A model generated the notes under the pieces. The model saw only the letters and a program-made list of their open reading frames with translations, was not told the DNA's origin and searched no databases. Shown here piece by piece: positions 1-6,714 of a stretch of DNA of 7,500 nt. The position numbers and the translations under genes were made by a program. Within the stretch, counting starts at the first letter, position 1, and every line of letters begins with the position of its first letter. Location: contig CACFLM010000001.1 in assembly GCA_902567145.1 (NCBI GenBank), positions 1-7,500 of the forward strand, given 5' to 3'. The DNA is from an uncultured Alphaproteobacteria bacterium. Lineage in GTDB: Bacteria; Pseudomonadota; Alphaproteobacteria; TMED127.

Positions 1-344
1 CAAGAAATTGTCAAATATCTGTAAAGCTGGATAAGAGGTTCCCAGTAATTCCAGTCAGAGCCATTGAAAATAAAGCATCAAAAGAATTTATAGAGGAACA
101 AAAAAAAGTTATTAAGTTGCTTGATAAAAATGATATATCTTTGAAAGATGCACAATTGAAAATTGAACATTTTTGGGCAGGGTCATTGAAAAGAGCTGTT
201 ATTGATGGTGATATTGAAAATGGTTCACTTATGGCTGGACAAAGTGTAAGTTTAGTCAAAAATATGCAATCAGTAAAAGATATACTCAGCGAGTTAGTTT
301 TACAAGCTGATAAACAAATACAGAACGAAGAAAAGGGTTTATAG
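1..344 (+). CDS. NAD(P)H-dependent flavin oxidoreductase (nitronate monooxygenase / FabK-like), C-terminal fragment
   Basis: This is the 3' end of a gene that enters from the left edge. The frame is open from position 3 to the TAG at 342-344, giving about 113 residues; the ATG at 117 is internal. Two stretches identify the family: 'LDKRFPVIPVRAIENK' and 'FWAGSLKRAVIDGDIENGSL' followed by MAGQSVSLV. The second is the conserved C-terminal block of the 2-nitropropane dioxygenase (NPD) TIM-barrel flavoproteins, where the usual form is AG-(A/S)-L-(R/K)-RA-DGD-x-x-x-GS-x-MAGQ. Members bind FMN and act as nitronate monooxygenases or as enoyl-ACP reductase II (FabK). The catalytic and FMN-binding N-terminal part lies outside the window, so the substrate cannot be chosen. 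The gene abuts the next one with no gap, so the two are probably co-transcribed. The family call is firm; the exact function is open. Confidence 0.82.
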   Translation, partial: RNCQISVKLDKRFPVIPVRAIENKASKEFIEEQKKVIKLLDKNDISLKDAQLKIEHFWAGSLKRAVIDGDIENGSLMAGQSVSLVKNMQSVKDILSELVLQADKQIQNEEKGL

Positions 345-1181
345 ATGGTCAATTCTGAAGAGCTAACGTCAAGTGAAAAGAAAACAAAAAGTACGATTTA
401 TAAGATCATTGGCAGGAAAATTTCTGAATCAAGAAAAAGTTCAAGAAGAAAGTTTGAGGGCATTTCTAAGAAACTTAACATAAGTGTTAACATATTAAAG
501 AATATCGAATCAGGTGAAATTGAAAATATTGAAAAAGAGATACCAATTACTGGTTTTATAAGAGCTTATGCCAAGATTACAAATACTGATATTGGTGAAG
601 AAATGGATAAGCTTCAATCCAATTATATTGTAGACGAAAAACCAAAAAGAATTTATTCACAAGTTCCATCAATTAAGGTTGGCAGGGTATTTATTGTATT
701 CTTGGCATCTTTTTGTTTTTTATTAATGGTAATTTATTTCTTAAATTCGAATAACAGAACCAGGGTGCAAATTAAAGTAGAGCCTGATATTCTATCGGAG
801 CAAGATTATTTTAAGGAAGATAATTTTCAGGAAGAAAAAGTTCAACTGTCCTCTGAGATAGAACCTGAGATGAAAGAAGGTTTAACTAAGGTTGAAAATA
901 ATAAAAGCTTCTTCGAAATTATTTTCTTAGAAGAAACATGGATTGAAGTCTATAATAATGATAAAACCTTGGTTAAATCAGGTCTATTCAGAATTGGAGA
1001 TAGATTAGATTTTAAATTTGAAACAACTGAGAGTGATTTTTTTATTAAGTCTGGAAATCTAGGTGGCTTTCAAATATTTTTTAAAGATGAATTTTTTGCT
1101 CCGTTCGGTTATTCTGGTCAAGTAAATAAAGGATTTTATCTTAAAGAAAAGATAAGAAAAGTTAAAAGTATGAGGTTATGA
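345..1181 (+). CDS. rodZ: RodZ-like protein: HTH domain, single membrane helix, DUF4115 C-terminal domain
   Basis: This 278-residue protein has the RodZ architecture. A Cro/C1-type helix-turn-helix domain spans about residues 20-90, with IGRKISESRK, LNISVNILKNIESGE and the family-typical GFIRAYA. One hydrophobic membrane helix lies at about 112-133 (VGRVFIVFLASFCFLLMVIYFL region). An acidic linker follows at about 145-185. The C-terminal DUF4115-type beta domain at about 189-270 begins FEIIFLEETWIEVYNNDK. In characterised bacteria RodZ is an inner-membrane protein whose cytoplasmic HTH domain binds MreB and helps maintain rod shape. The ATG directly follows the preceding TAG, with a GAAAAGGG purine run just upstream. 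Placement immediately before ispG-hisS matches the enterobacterial rodZ-ispG-hisS order, which supports the call. The HTH sequence is divergent. No mreB is visible here, so an actual role in cell shape is inferred. Confidence 0.85.
   Translation: MVNSEELTSSEKKTKSTIYKIIGRKISESRKSSRRKFEGISKKLNISVNILKNIESGEIENIEKEIPITGFIRAYAKITNTDIGEEMDKLQSNYIVDEKPKRIYSQVPSIKVGRVFIVFLASFCFLLMVIYFLNSNNRTRVQIKVEPDILSEQDYFKEDNFQEEKVQLSSEIEPEMKEGLTKVENNKSFFEIIFLEETWIEVYNNDKTLVKSGLFRIGDRLDFKFETTESDFFIKSGNLGGFQIFFKDEFFAPFGYSGQVNKGFYLKEKIRKVKSMRL
1172..1175 (+). promoter_or_regulatory. Shine-Dalgarno of ispG inside the end of rodZ
   Basis: GAGG, within TGAGGTT, lies 9 nt before the ispG ATG at 1185 and inside the last codons of the rodZ-like gene. 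It is one of the clearest ribosome-binding sites in this AT-rich window. It supports the ATG at 1185 and suggests that the two genes are translated from one message. Confidence 0.6.
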
Positions 1182-1184
1182 AAT

Positions 1185-2282
1185 ATGAGTATTAGGCCTT
1201 GGAGAGATATCCAAAGGAAGAAGACAAGAAAAATTCAGGTTGGTAATGTAGAAGTCGGAGGTGATTCACCCATATCAGTTCAATCTATGACTAATACACT
1301 TACAACTGATATTAAAGCTACTGTTAACCAAATAAAATCACTCGAGAATGTTGGGGCAGATTTGGTAAGAGTTTCATGCCCAGATGAAGAGTCTAGCTTG
1401 GCCCTAAAAAAAATTGTCAAAGAAGTTAATATACCAATCATCGCTGACATTCATTTTCATTACAAAAGAGCAATAGAGGCAGCCGAATCTGGAGCCTCTT
1501 GTTTAAGGATCAATCCAGGAAATATTGGAAAGGCAGAGAGAGTGAGAGAGGTTATTAAAGCAGCAAAGGACAATGGTTGTTCAATTAGGATAGGAGTTAA
1601 TGCTGGAAGTCTTGAAAAAGAACTTCTTGAAAAATATGGAGAACCATGTCCAGAAGCAATGGTTGAGTCAGCTTTAAATCATGTGAAAATCCTTGAGGAT
1701 AACGATTTTTTAGAATTTAAAATAAGTTGCAAGGCATCTGATGTTTTCCTAGCTGTTGCAGCATATTACGGAATATCTGATGCCTGTGATTATCCTATTC
1801 ATCTAGGTATCACGGAAGCAGGAGGCATGATACCTGGAACCATAAAATCTTCGATTGGAATGGGATCTTTACTATGGGCAGGTATTGGAGATACCATTAG
1901 AGTCTCATTATCTGCTGACCCTATAGAAGAAATCAAGGTTGGATTTAATATGCTCAAATCCCTAAATTTAAGACACAGGGGTGTAAATATTATCTCTTGT
2001 CCTTCATGTGCTCGACAAAACTTTAATGTAATTGATACTGTAGGAGAACTTGAAAAAAGATTAGAGCATATAACTACACCAATGACACTTTCAGTGATTG
2101 GTTGTGTTGTAAATGGTCCAGGGGAAGCCAAAGAAACCGATATTGGATTAACTGGAGGTAAGAATCATCAAATATATCTTGATGGCGAGAAACACCATAT
2201 ACTTAGAGAAGGTAATATGATAGATCACTTAGTCGAATTATGTGAAAAAAAGCAAAAAGAGTTGCTTCAAAAAAAAGTTTAA
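1185..2282 (+). CDS. ispG: (E)-4-hydroxy-3-methylbut-2-enyl-diphosphate synthase (IspG/GcpE)
   Basis: IspG catalyses the penultimate step of the MEP isoprenoid pathway. It reductively opens 2-C-methyl-erythritol 2,4-cyclodiphosphate to HMBPP, using a [4Fe-4S] cluster in the cytosol. The 365-residue length matches the short bacterial form without the extra domain. The N-terminal TIM-barrel half carries the family blocks [17 protein letters not shown] (about 22-38), [10 protein letters not shown] (87-96) and LRINPGNIG (107-115). The cluster ligands are visible as Cys272 and Cys275 in [12 protein letters not shown], Cys307 in [10 protein letters not shown], and Glu314 shortly after, all at the positions expected from the E. 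coli enzyme. The start ATG lies 3 nt after the rodZ stop and has a GAGG Shine-Dalgarno. The lysine-rich tail ends in a run of eight A at 2269-2276, next to the hisS start. The gene appears intact. Confidence 0.98.
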   Translation: MSIRPWRDIQRKKTRKIQVGNVEVGGDSPISVQSMTNTLTTDIKATVNQIKSLENVGADLVRVSCPDEESSLALKKIVKEVNIPIIADIHFHYKRAIEAAESGASCLRINPGNIGKAERVREVIKAAKDNGCSIRIGVNAGSLEKELLEKYGEPCPEAMVESALNHVKILEDNDFLEFKISCKASDVFLAVAAYYGISDACDYPIHLGITEAGGMIPGTIKSSIGMGSLLWAGIGDTIRVSLSADPIEEIKVGFNMLKSLNLRHRGVNIISCPSCARQNFNVIDTVGELEKRLEHITTPMTLSVIGCVVNGPGEAKETDIGLTGGKNHQIYLDGEKHHILREGNMIDHLVELCEKKQKELLQKKV

Positions 2283-2286
2283 ACGA

Positions 2287-3561
2287 TTGCAAAAGGTTAG
2301 AACAGTTAAAGGAACTAAAGATCTTTTAGGGAAAGAAATTCTCATTCATAATCTTATAATTTCAAAATTTGAAAGATTATGCAAAGTTATGAATTTTGAA
2401 CAAATCACCACACCTATTTTAGAGAATTGTGAAATTTTTACTCGTTCACTTGGTTTGAGCTCTGATATAGTTTCAAAAGAAATGTACAATTTTATTGATC
2501 AAGGGAATGATAATTTAGTTCTTAGACCAGAGGGAACAGCTTCAATAGCCAGAGCCATAATATCCAACTCACTCCAACAAGACTTAAATAAATTTTTTTA
2601 TTTTGGACCTATGTTTAGACGAGAGAGACCTCAGTCTGGTAGATTGCGACAATTCCACCAGGTAGGTATAGAGTACATTGGTTCAGACAGCTATTTAAGT
2701 GATATAGAGGTTATCTTGCTTGCAGAACATTTTTTAAATGAATTAAAAATAAGGAGCAAATTAATTTTAGAGATAAACTCATTAGGAAACGAAGAGAGTC
2801 GCTATGAGTATAATCTTTCTTTAAAAAATTTTTTAGAAAAGAATAAACAAAAACTTTCTGAAATAAGTAAAGATAGACTAAAAAAAAATCCGTTGAGAGT
2901 TTTAGATTCAAAAGACGAAGGGGATCAAGAAGTTATAAAGGATTCACCAAATATAATTGATTATCTCGATGAGGAGTCAAAGTCTTTTTTCGAAAATTTA
3001 ATAACTGCATTAGATGAACTTGAGGTTGATTATAAAATAAATAGATTTTTAGTAAGAGGCCTTGATTACTATAATCATACTGCATTTGAATATATTACTT
3101 CTGAAAAAAAAAGCCAAAATACTATTTTAGCTGGAGGAAGATACAATGGATTAGTTAAAAATTTAGGAGGTAAAGATATATCTGGAGTAGGTTGGGCTGC
3201 TGGAATTGAAAGGATTGTAATGCAGTTAGACAACCTTGAAGAAATTGAGGTTAAAAAAGTTTGTGTTTTTTCAACTGATAAAAGTCTAGATCTAGAAATT
3301 CTAAAAATGATCAATAATCTTAAAGTTAGCTCTTCAGTAAAGATAAATTTTATAAATGCCGGTTCTCTCAAGAAGAAATTTGAAAAAGCAAATAAAATGG
3401 GAGCTCACGGATGCCTAATTTTTGGTGAAAATGAGTGGAAATTAAAACAAGTGATTTGGAAAGATCTTATTTCAGGGAAGCAAAAACTCATTAATTTTAA
3501 TTATATAAATGAATTCATAAATAAAGATATCCATAATAAGAAAAGTGAAAGTCAAAAATAA
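2287..3561 (+). CDS. hisS: Histidine--tRNA ligase (HisRS)
   Basis: This class II synthetase charges tRNA-His in the cytosol. Counting from TTG 2287 (424 residues, the usual length), the N-terminal family signature is VRTVKGTKDLL. Motif 2 is FGPMFRRERPQSGRLRQFHQ at about 106-125. The histidine A loop is VRGLDYYNHTAFEY (about 256-269), carrying the catalytic-type Arg. The histidine B and motif 3 region is AGGRYNGL followed by GVGWAAGIERI (about 282-310). A divergent anticodon-binding domain fills the last 100 or so residues. The start is ambiguous. TTG 2287 gives a normal HisRS N-terminus 4 nt after the ispG stop. GTG 2242 would add 15 mostly Lys/Phe/Ser residues that overlap ispG by 41 nt and resemble nothing in the family. 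Neither has a convincing Shine-Dalgarno, so reading probably depends on coupling to ispG. The identity is certain; the start is about 65% for 2287. Confidence 0.96.
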   Translation: MQKVRTVKGTKDLLGKEILIHNLIISKFERLCKVMNFEQITTPILENCEIFTRSLGLSSDIVSKEMYNFIDQGNDNLVLRPEGTASIARAIISNSLQQDLNKFFYFGPMFRRERPQSGRLRQFHQVGIEYIGSDSYLSDIEVILLAEHFLNELKIRSKLILEINSLGNEESRYEYNLSLKNFLEKNKQKLSEISKDRLKKNPLRVLDSKDEGDQEVIKDSPNIIDYLDEESKSFFENLITALDELEVDYKINRFLVRGLDYYNHTAFEYITSEKKSQNTILAGGRYNGLVKNLGGKDISGVGWAAGIERIVMQLDNLEEIEVKKVCVFSTDKSLDLEILKMINNLKVSSSVKINFINAGSLKKKFEKANKMGAHGCLIFGENEWKLKQVIWKDLISGKQKLINFNYINEFINKDIHNKKSESQK

Positions 3562-4216
3562 TATTTTTTCCTCAAAGCCAAAACAAATCTCTCAGGCTAC
3601 TCTCCAAATTTTATTAAAAGTTTTTGGAGAACTTAGTAATGTAAGGCTGGTCGTGGCCAGTGATATGGAGTTGCCAATTAACATAGCTAAAAACTTTGAA
3701 ACTAGCGGATTAGGATATTACAAAGTTTTTGACGAATCATTTCAGAACCTCTTTGAAAAAAAAAGTAAAGACCTAAACATTAGAGACAATTTTATCAACT
3801 TGTTGAAGAATTACGACATGATTATGATAGGTTATAAAAATCAATTAAAAATTATTGATAAAGATTTCGTAAAGAAAATTTTAAGCAAAAGAAAGCAGAA
3901 ACCAATCTTTTTTGTAGATTGTGGTATTCCTGGAAACATAAATATTAATGTTAGTAAAATCCCTAACTGTTTTTTATTTGACTTAAATGATTTAGAGCAA
4001 TTATATTCTTCGTGGATTCAAAACAATGCAATAAATGAGGATACAAATAAAGAGCTTTATGATATAGAACTCAAAAGTTTAATGGACTCTTTTTTTAATA
4101 AATTAGATTTGAATTTAGAACAAAAATTAATCTTTGAGAAAAGAATAAATTTTTTGATTCAAAAAAGGGGAGATGAAATTAAATTCAGTTTAATTAAATT
4201 TTTGAAGAATTTTTAA
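3545..4216 (+). CDS. Truncated glutamyl-tRNA-reductase-like protein (Rossmann + C-terminal remnant, no catalytic domain)
   Basis: This 223-residue protein sits where hemA lies in the classic hemA-prfA-prmC order. Residues 15-152 follow the NADPH domain of glutamyl-tRNA reductase (GluTR) from end to end. [17 protein letters not shown] matches the SSAAVxLAKxIFxxLS linker helix, [11 protein letters not shown] falls where the GAGE loop should be, and DMIMIGYKN falls at the ADIIISSTA strand. [16 protein letters not shown] corresponds to RxxPxLLVDIAVPRDI, and [12 protein letters not shown] to xAYLYSVDDLQ. A short helical tail (153-223) is all that remains of the roughly 110-residue dimerisation domain. 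The roughly 150-residue N-terminal domain with the catalytic Cys and Glu-tRNA recognition is absent. Both glycines of the cofactor loop are replaced, so reductase activity is very unlikely. The GTG start overlaps hisS by 17 nt; the frame is closed upstream at 3518. The homology is a by-eye alignment to remembered GluTR sequences. The function is unknown. Confidence 0.78.
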   Translation: MKVKNNIFSSKPKQISQATLQILLKVFGELSNVRLVVASDMELPINIAKNFETSGLGYYKVFDESFQNLFEKKSKDLNIRDNFINLLKNYDMIMIGYKNQLKIIDKDFVKKILSKRKQKPIFFVDCGIPGNININVSKIPNCFLFDLNDLEQLYSSWIQNNAINEDTNKELYDIELKSLMDSFFNKLDLNLEQKLIFEKRINFLIQKRGDEIKFSLIKFLKNF

Positions 4217-4220
4217 GATA

Positions 4221-5282
4221 ATGGATAAAAAAAAAATAGAAAATATTTTAGAAACTTTTACAAATCTTGAGACGAAACTTAATAATATTAATAATCAAGA
4301 TTTTACTGAATATGCTAAATTATCAAAGGAGTATTCTGATATGAAACCAATAGTGGAGAAGTCCAGTGAATTTGTGAAGCTTCAAAATGAATTAGATGGA
4401 ACAGAAGAATTAATTTCTAGTGATGATTTGGAAATTAGAAAAGAGGCTGAGGAGGAAAAAGAAAGACTTAAGAAGAAGATTTTGAAATTAGAAGATGAAT
4501 TAAAAATAATGTTGATTCCCAAGGATGAATCAGATGAAAGAAATGCTATAGTAGAGATTCGTGCTGGAACAGGTGGAGAGGAGGCAGCACTTTTTGCCTC
4601 AGACTTGCTAAGAATGTACTCAAAGTATTCAGAGTTAAAAGGCTGGAAAATTGAGATTATGGACATCAGTCTGACAGATCACAACGGAGTAAAAGAGGTT
4701 GTTTTAAATATTTCGGGCAAAGATGTTTTTGGAAATTTGAAATTTGAGTCAGGTACACACAGAGTGCAGAGGGTTCCTCAAACAGAGTCAGGCGGGAGAG
4801 TCCATACATCAGCTGCTACAGTAGCAGTTTTGCCAGAGGCCAGTGATATAGATGTAGAAGTTCAAGATAAGGATTTGAGGGTTGATATTTTTAGATCTAG
4901 TGGTCCGGGTGGACAATCTGTAAACACAACTGATAGTGCAGTTAGAATCACTCATATACCAACAGGTATTGTTGCACAATGTCAAGACGAAAAGTCACAA
5001 CATAAAAATAAAGCTAAAGCTCTTAAGGTGCTTAGATCTCGTATTTTTGAAGTTGAAACAAAAAGAAAAGAAGATGAAAGAGCACTTGATCGCAAAACTC
5101 AAGTAGGAAGTGGTGATAGATCCGAGAGAATAAGAACTTATAATTTTCCTCAAGGAAGAGTCACTGATCATAGGATCTCTTTGACATTATATAAATTAGA
5201 TCAAATTCTTAATGGTGAGTTTCTAGACGATGTTATATCTGGACTTATAACTGACTCTAACATGAAGAAACTTGCAGAGTGA
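4221..5282 (+). CDS. prfA: Peptide chain release factor 1
   Basis: RF1 reads UAA and UAG in the ribosomal A site and triggers hydrolysis of peptidyl-tRNA. The 353-residue length is normal. The order is an N-terminal coiled-coil-rich domain (about 1-105), the domain 2/4 core starting [15 protein letters not shown] (112-126), the codon-reading loop [14 protein letters not shown] with the RF1-type P-x-T tripeptide at 186-188 (RF2 would have SPF), and the peptidyl-transferase motif [17 protein letters not shown] with GGQ at 230-232. The C-terminal block [21 protein letters not shown] is intact at about 298-318. The gene starts with ATG 4 nt after the GluTR-like gene and overlaps or touches prmC, whose product methylates the Gln of GGQ. 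The genes of the window end in TAA, TAG and TGA, so all three stops are in use. Confidence 0.98.
   Translation: MDKKKIENILETFTNLETKLNNINNQDFTEYAKLSKEYSDMKPIVEKSSEFVKLQNELDGTEELISSDDLEIRKEAEEEKERLKKKILKLEDELKIMLIPKDESDERNAIVEIRAGTGGEEAALFASDLLRMYSKYSELKGWKIEIMDISLTDHNGVKEVVLNISGKDVFGNLKFESGTHRVQRVPQTESGGRVHTSAATVAVLPEASDIDVEVQDKDLRVDIFRSSGPGGQSVNTTDSAVRITHIPTGIVAQCQDEKSQHKNKAKALKVLRSRIFEVETKRKEDERALDRKTQVGSGDRSERIRTYNFPQGRVTDHRISLTLYKLDQILNGEFLDDVISGLITDSNMKKLAE
5276..5279 (+). promoter_or_regulatory. Shine-Dalgarno favouring the ATG start of prmC
   Basis: AGAG at the very end of prfA lies 8 nt before ATG 5288. The alternative GTG at 5279 overlaps the prfA stop as GTGA but has only a distant GAAG at 5264-5267, 11 nt away. 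The ATG is therefore preferred; the difference is three residues. Confidence 0.45.
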
Positions 5283-5287
5283 AATCT

Positions 5288-6151
5288 ATGAACCAAAAAA
5301 TTCAAGATTTAATTCATGAGGCATATCAAATCTTATCCAAATCTGGGATAGAAAACTCAAGGTATGAGACATATTTGATTACTCATAAATCTCTAAAAAA
5401 ATCATATTTAGATGTTTTAATAAACCCTGAAACCATGATTTCCAATAATGAAAAAGATCTTGTTCTGAAAAATATTGTAGATAGATCTATGGGTAAGCCA
5501 ATTTCTAAGATATTTGGAATAAAGGAGTTCTTTTCGAATAGATTTTTAGTTAATAAAGATGTTTTAGATCCTCGACCAGAAACTGAGTTATTGGTTGATT
5601 TGGGGGTAAGGCAATGTTTGAGGAAGAACAAAAAATCTCTTTCTATTCTTGATCTAGGTGTGGGAAGTGGTTGCATTATTATTTCCATTTTAAGAGAATT
5701 ACCGGATATTAAATTTAAAGCCTTGGGAGTGGATTTAAGCGAAGATGCACTTAATGTTGCAAAAAAAAATGTAAAAAGATTTAAATTTGAGAAGATTCTT
5801 AAGATTAAGAAAAGTAATTGGTTTTCTTCAATTAATCGTAAATTTGATGTAATCGTTTCAAATCCACCTTACATCAAAAAATCTGAAGTTAGTAAACTAA
5901 AAAAAGACGTATACGTTTACGACCCTTATATAGCTTTAAATGGAGGTTCAAACGGTTTAGAAGCATATGAAATGATTTCAAATCAAGCTAAATTTTATTT
6001 AAATGATAAAGGAGTAATTTTAATGGAAATAGGTTTAGGTCAATTAGATTTAGTGAAAAAAATTTTTAGAATGAATGGATTTACAACTATTTTAGAAGAA
6101 AAAGATTTACAAGGTATCAACAGAGTTGTAGGATTTATCTTGAAAAAATAA
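5288..6151 (+). CDS. prmC: Peptide chain release factor N5-glutamine methyltransferase
   Basis: PrmC (HemK) uses S-adenosylmethionine to methylate the glutamine of the GGQ motif in release factors, here encoded directly upstream. Counted from ATG 5288 (287 residues, normal length), there is an N-terminal helical substrate-recognition domain to about residue 80. The conserved linker DVLDPRPETELLVD follows at about 91-104, then the SAM-binding motif ILDLGVGSGCIIIS (about 120-133), an acidic VDLSEDAL strand end, and the catalytic SNPPYI with NPPY at 192-195, which binds the glutamine amide. The family block ALNGGSNGLEAY follows (about 216-227). In many homologues the linker reads LIPRPETE; here it is LDPRPETE. 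The start could also be GTG 5279, overlapping the prfA stop by 4 nt as GTGA. Either way translation is probably coupled to prfA. This is the last gene of the tight + strand run. Confidence 0.96.
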   Translation: MNQKIQDLIHEAYQILSKSGIENSRYETYLITHKSLKKSYLDVLINPETMISNNEKDLVLKNIVDRSMGKPISKIFGIKEFFSNRFLVNKDVLDPRPETELLVDLGVRQCLRKNKKSLSILDLGVGSGCIIISILRELPDIKFKALGVDLSEDALNVAKKNVKRFKFEKILKIKKSNWFSSINRKFDVIVSNPPYIKKSEVSKLKKDVYVYDPYIALNGGSNGLEAYEMISNQAKFYLNDKGVILMEIGLGQLDLVKKIFRMNGFTTILEEKDLQGINRVVGFILKK

Positions 6152-6153
6152 TT

Positions 6154-6184
6154 TGAAAGTATCTACTTAAAGTGATAACTTTCA
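6154..6184 (+). terminator. Imperfect hairpin after prmC, possible weak terminator
   Basis: TGAAAGT at 6154-6160 and ACTTTCA at 6178-6184 are perfect inverted repeats. ATC (6161-6163) can pair with GAT (6174-6176) if A6177 bulges, giving about 10 base pairs around a 10-nt loop. It begins 3 nt after the prmC stop. The stem is AT-rich and is followed by TTTCATCA rather than a solid run of T, so an intrinsic terminator is possible but weak. The same bases include a poor sigma70-like pair (TTGAAA at 6153 and GATAAC at 6174, 15 nt apart). The 71-nt spacer (6152-6222) holds nothing else I can support. Confidence 0.35.
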
Positions 6185-6222
6185 TTTCATCAAAAATATT
6201 AACAACCCAATTAACTTGAAAA

Positions 6223-6714
6223 TTGATAGAAAAAAAAAGACCTCGTAGAAGAAAACCGAGATTAAGTAAAAATAGACCAGCCAACCAACTTAGAAATTTT
6301 GACTCTAGAGGGTCTCATATCCCAAGGTCTAGAGGCGCAATGTCTAAAGCATTAGAAAAATACACTAGTTTGGCTCAAGACGCTTTTTCAAATGGTGATA
6401 GAATTGTTGCTGAAAGTTATTATCAGTACGCTGAACATTATCAAAGAGTTTTAAATGAAACAGTTGAGGAAAATAAGTTTGAAAGATCAGATAATATCCA
6501 ATCTCATAATAACGGCTCTGAAACTAAACCAAGCAGAACACAAAGAGCTGTAAATGCAAAAAGTGAGCGTATTGAAAAACCTAACAGTCAACAAAGTTCG
6601 CAAAATGAACAACAAGATATTAAAAACGGTAGTAAAGATGCTGAAAAGGATCAAAAAGGAGAGAAAAAGTTTACTAGCGATGGACTAGAAGCACTAAAGC
6701 CGTTCGAAATTTAA
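6223..6714 (+). CDS. DUF4167 domain-containing protein
   Basis: This 163-residue protein of unknown function matches the alphaproteobacterial DUF4167 family. A very basic N-terminus (residues 2-18, KKRPRRRKPRLSKNR) is followed by the conserved core at about 38-78. The core includes GAMSKALEKYTSLAQDAFS and NGDRIVAESYYQYAEHYQRV, which fits the family pattern of repeated short helices ending AE-x-x-x-QHAEHYxR. The C-terminal half is low-complexity and polar (Q, N, S, K, E) and probably disordered. Arginine-rich ends suggest nucleic-acid or ribosome binding, but that is inference. The location after prfA-prmC is typical in Alphaproteobacteria. The start is a TTG at 6223. A TGA at 6217-6219 closes the frame just upstream, no other usual start codon fits, and no Shine-Dalgarno is visible. 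The stop overlaps that of the convergent peptidase gene. Confidence 0.88.
   Translation: MIEKKRPRRRKPRLSKNRPANQLRNFDSRGSHIPRSRGAMSKALEKYTSLAQDAFSNGDRIVAESYYQYAEHYQRVLNETVEENKFERSDNIQSHNNGSETKPSRTQRAVNAKSERIEKPNSQQSSQNEQQDIKNGSKDAEKDQKGEKKFTSDGLEALKPFEI

Noticed and set aside
11..352. 113-codon open frame on the - strand opposite the flavin oxidoreductase fragment
   Set aside because: The + strand frame matches a known family throughout. The antisense frame gives a Ser/Phe/Leu-rich sequence with no motif, as expected for a mirror of AT-rich coding DNA.
1799..2131. 110-codon antisense open frame within ispG
   Set aside because: It lies wholly opposite conserved IspG sequence including the cluster cysteines, with no recognisable domain or start signal.
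4382..4666. Ser-rich antisense open frames within prfA, and similar ones in hisS (2711-2911, 3075-3371) and prmC (5383-5688)
   Set aside because: All mirror conserved sense coding and show the skewed composition of complement frames. No independent evidence of translation.
4776..4784. RF1 codon-reading tripeptide is PQT rather than the PAT of E. coli
   Set aside because: The middle position of P-x-T varies in RF1; the flanking HRVQRVP and TESGGR are normal, so it is not evidence of altered stop-codon use.
6153..6179. Possible sigma70 promoter (TTGAAA and GATAAC)
   Set aside because: The spacing of 15 nt and the -10 match are poor, and the bases coincide with the hairpin. Such matches are common by chance in AT-rich DNA.
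6460..6710. Q/N/S/K-rich tail of DUF4167 as a possible frameshifted region or separate small gene
   Set aside because: The frame is continuous and polar low-complexity tails are normal in this family; no second start or motif is seen.
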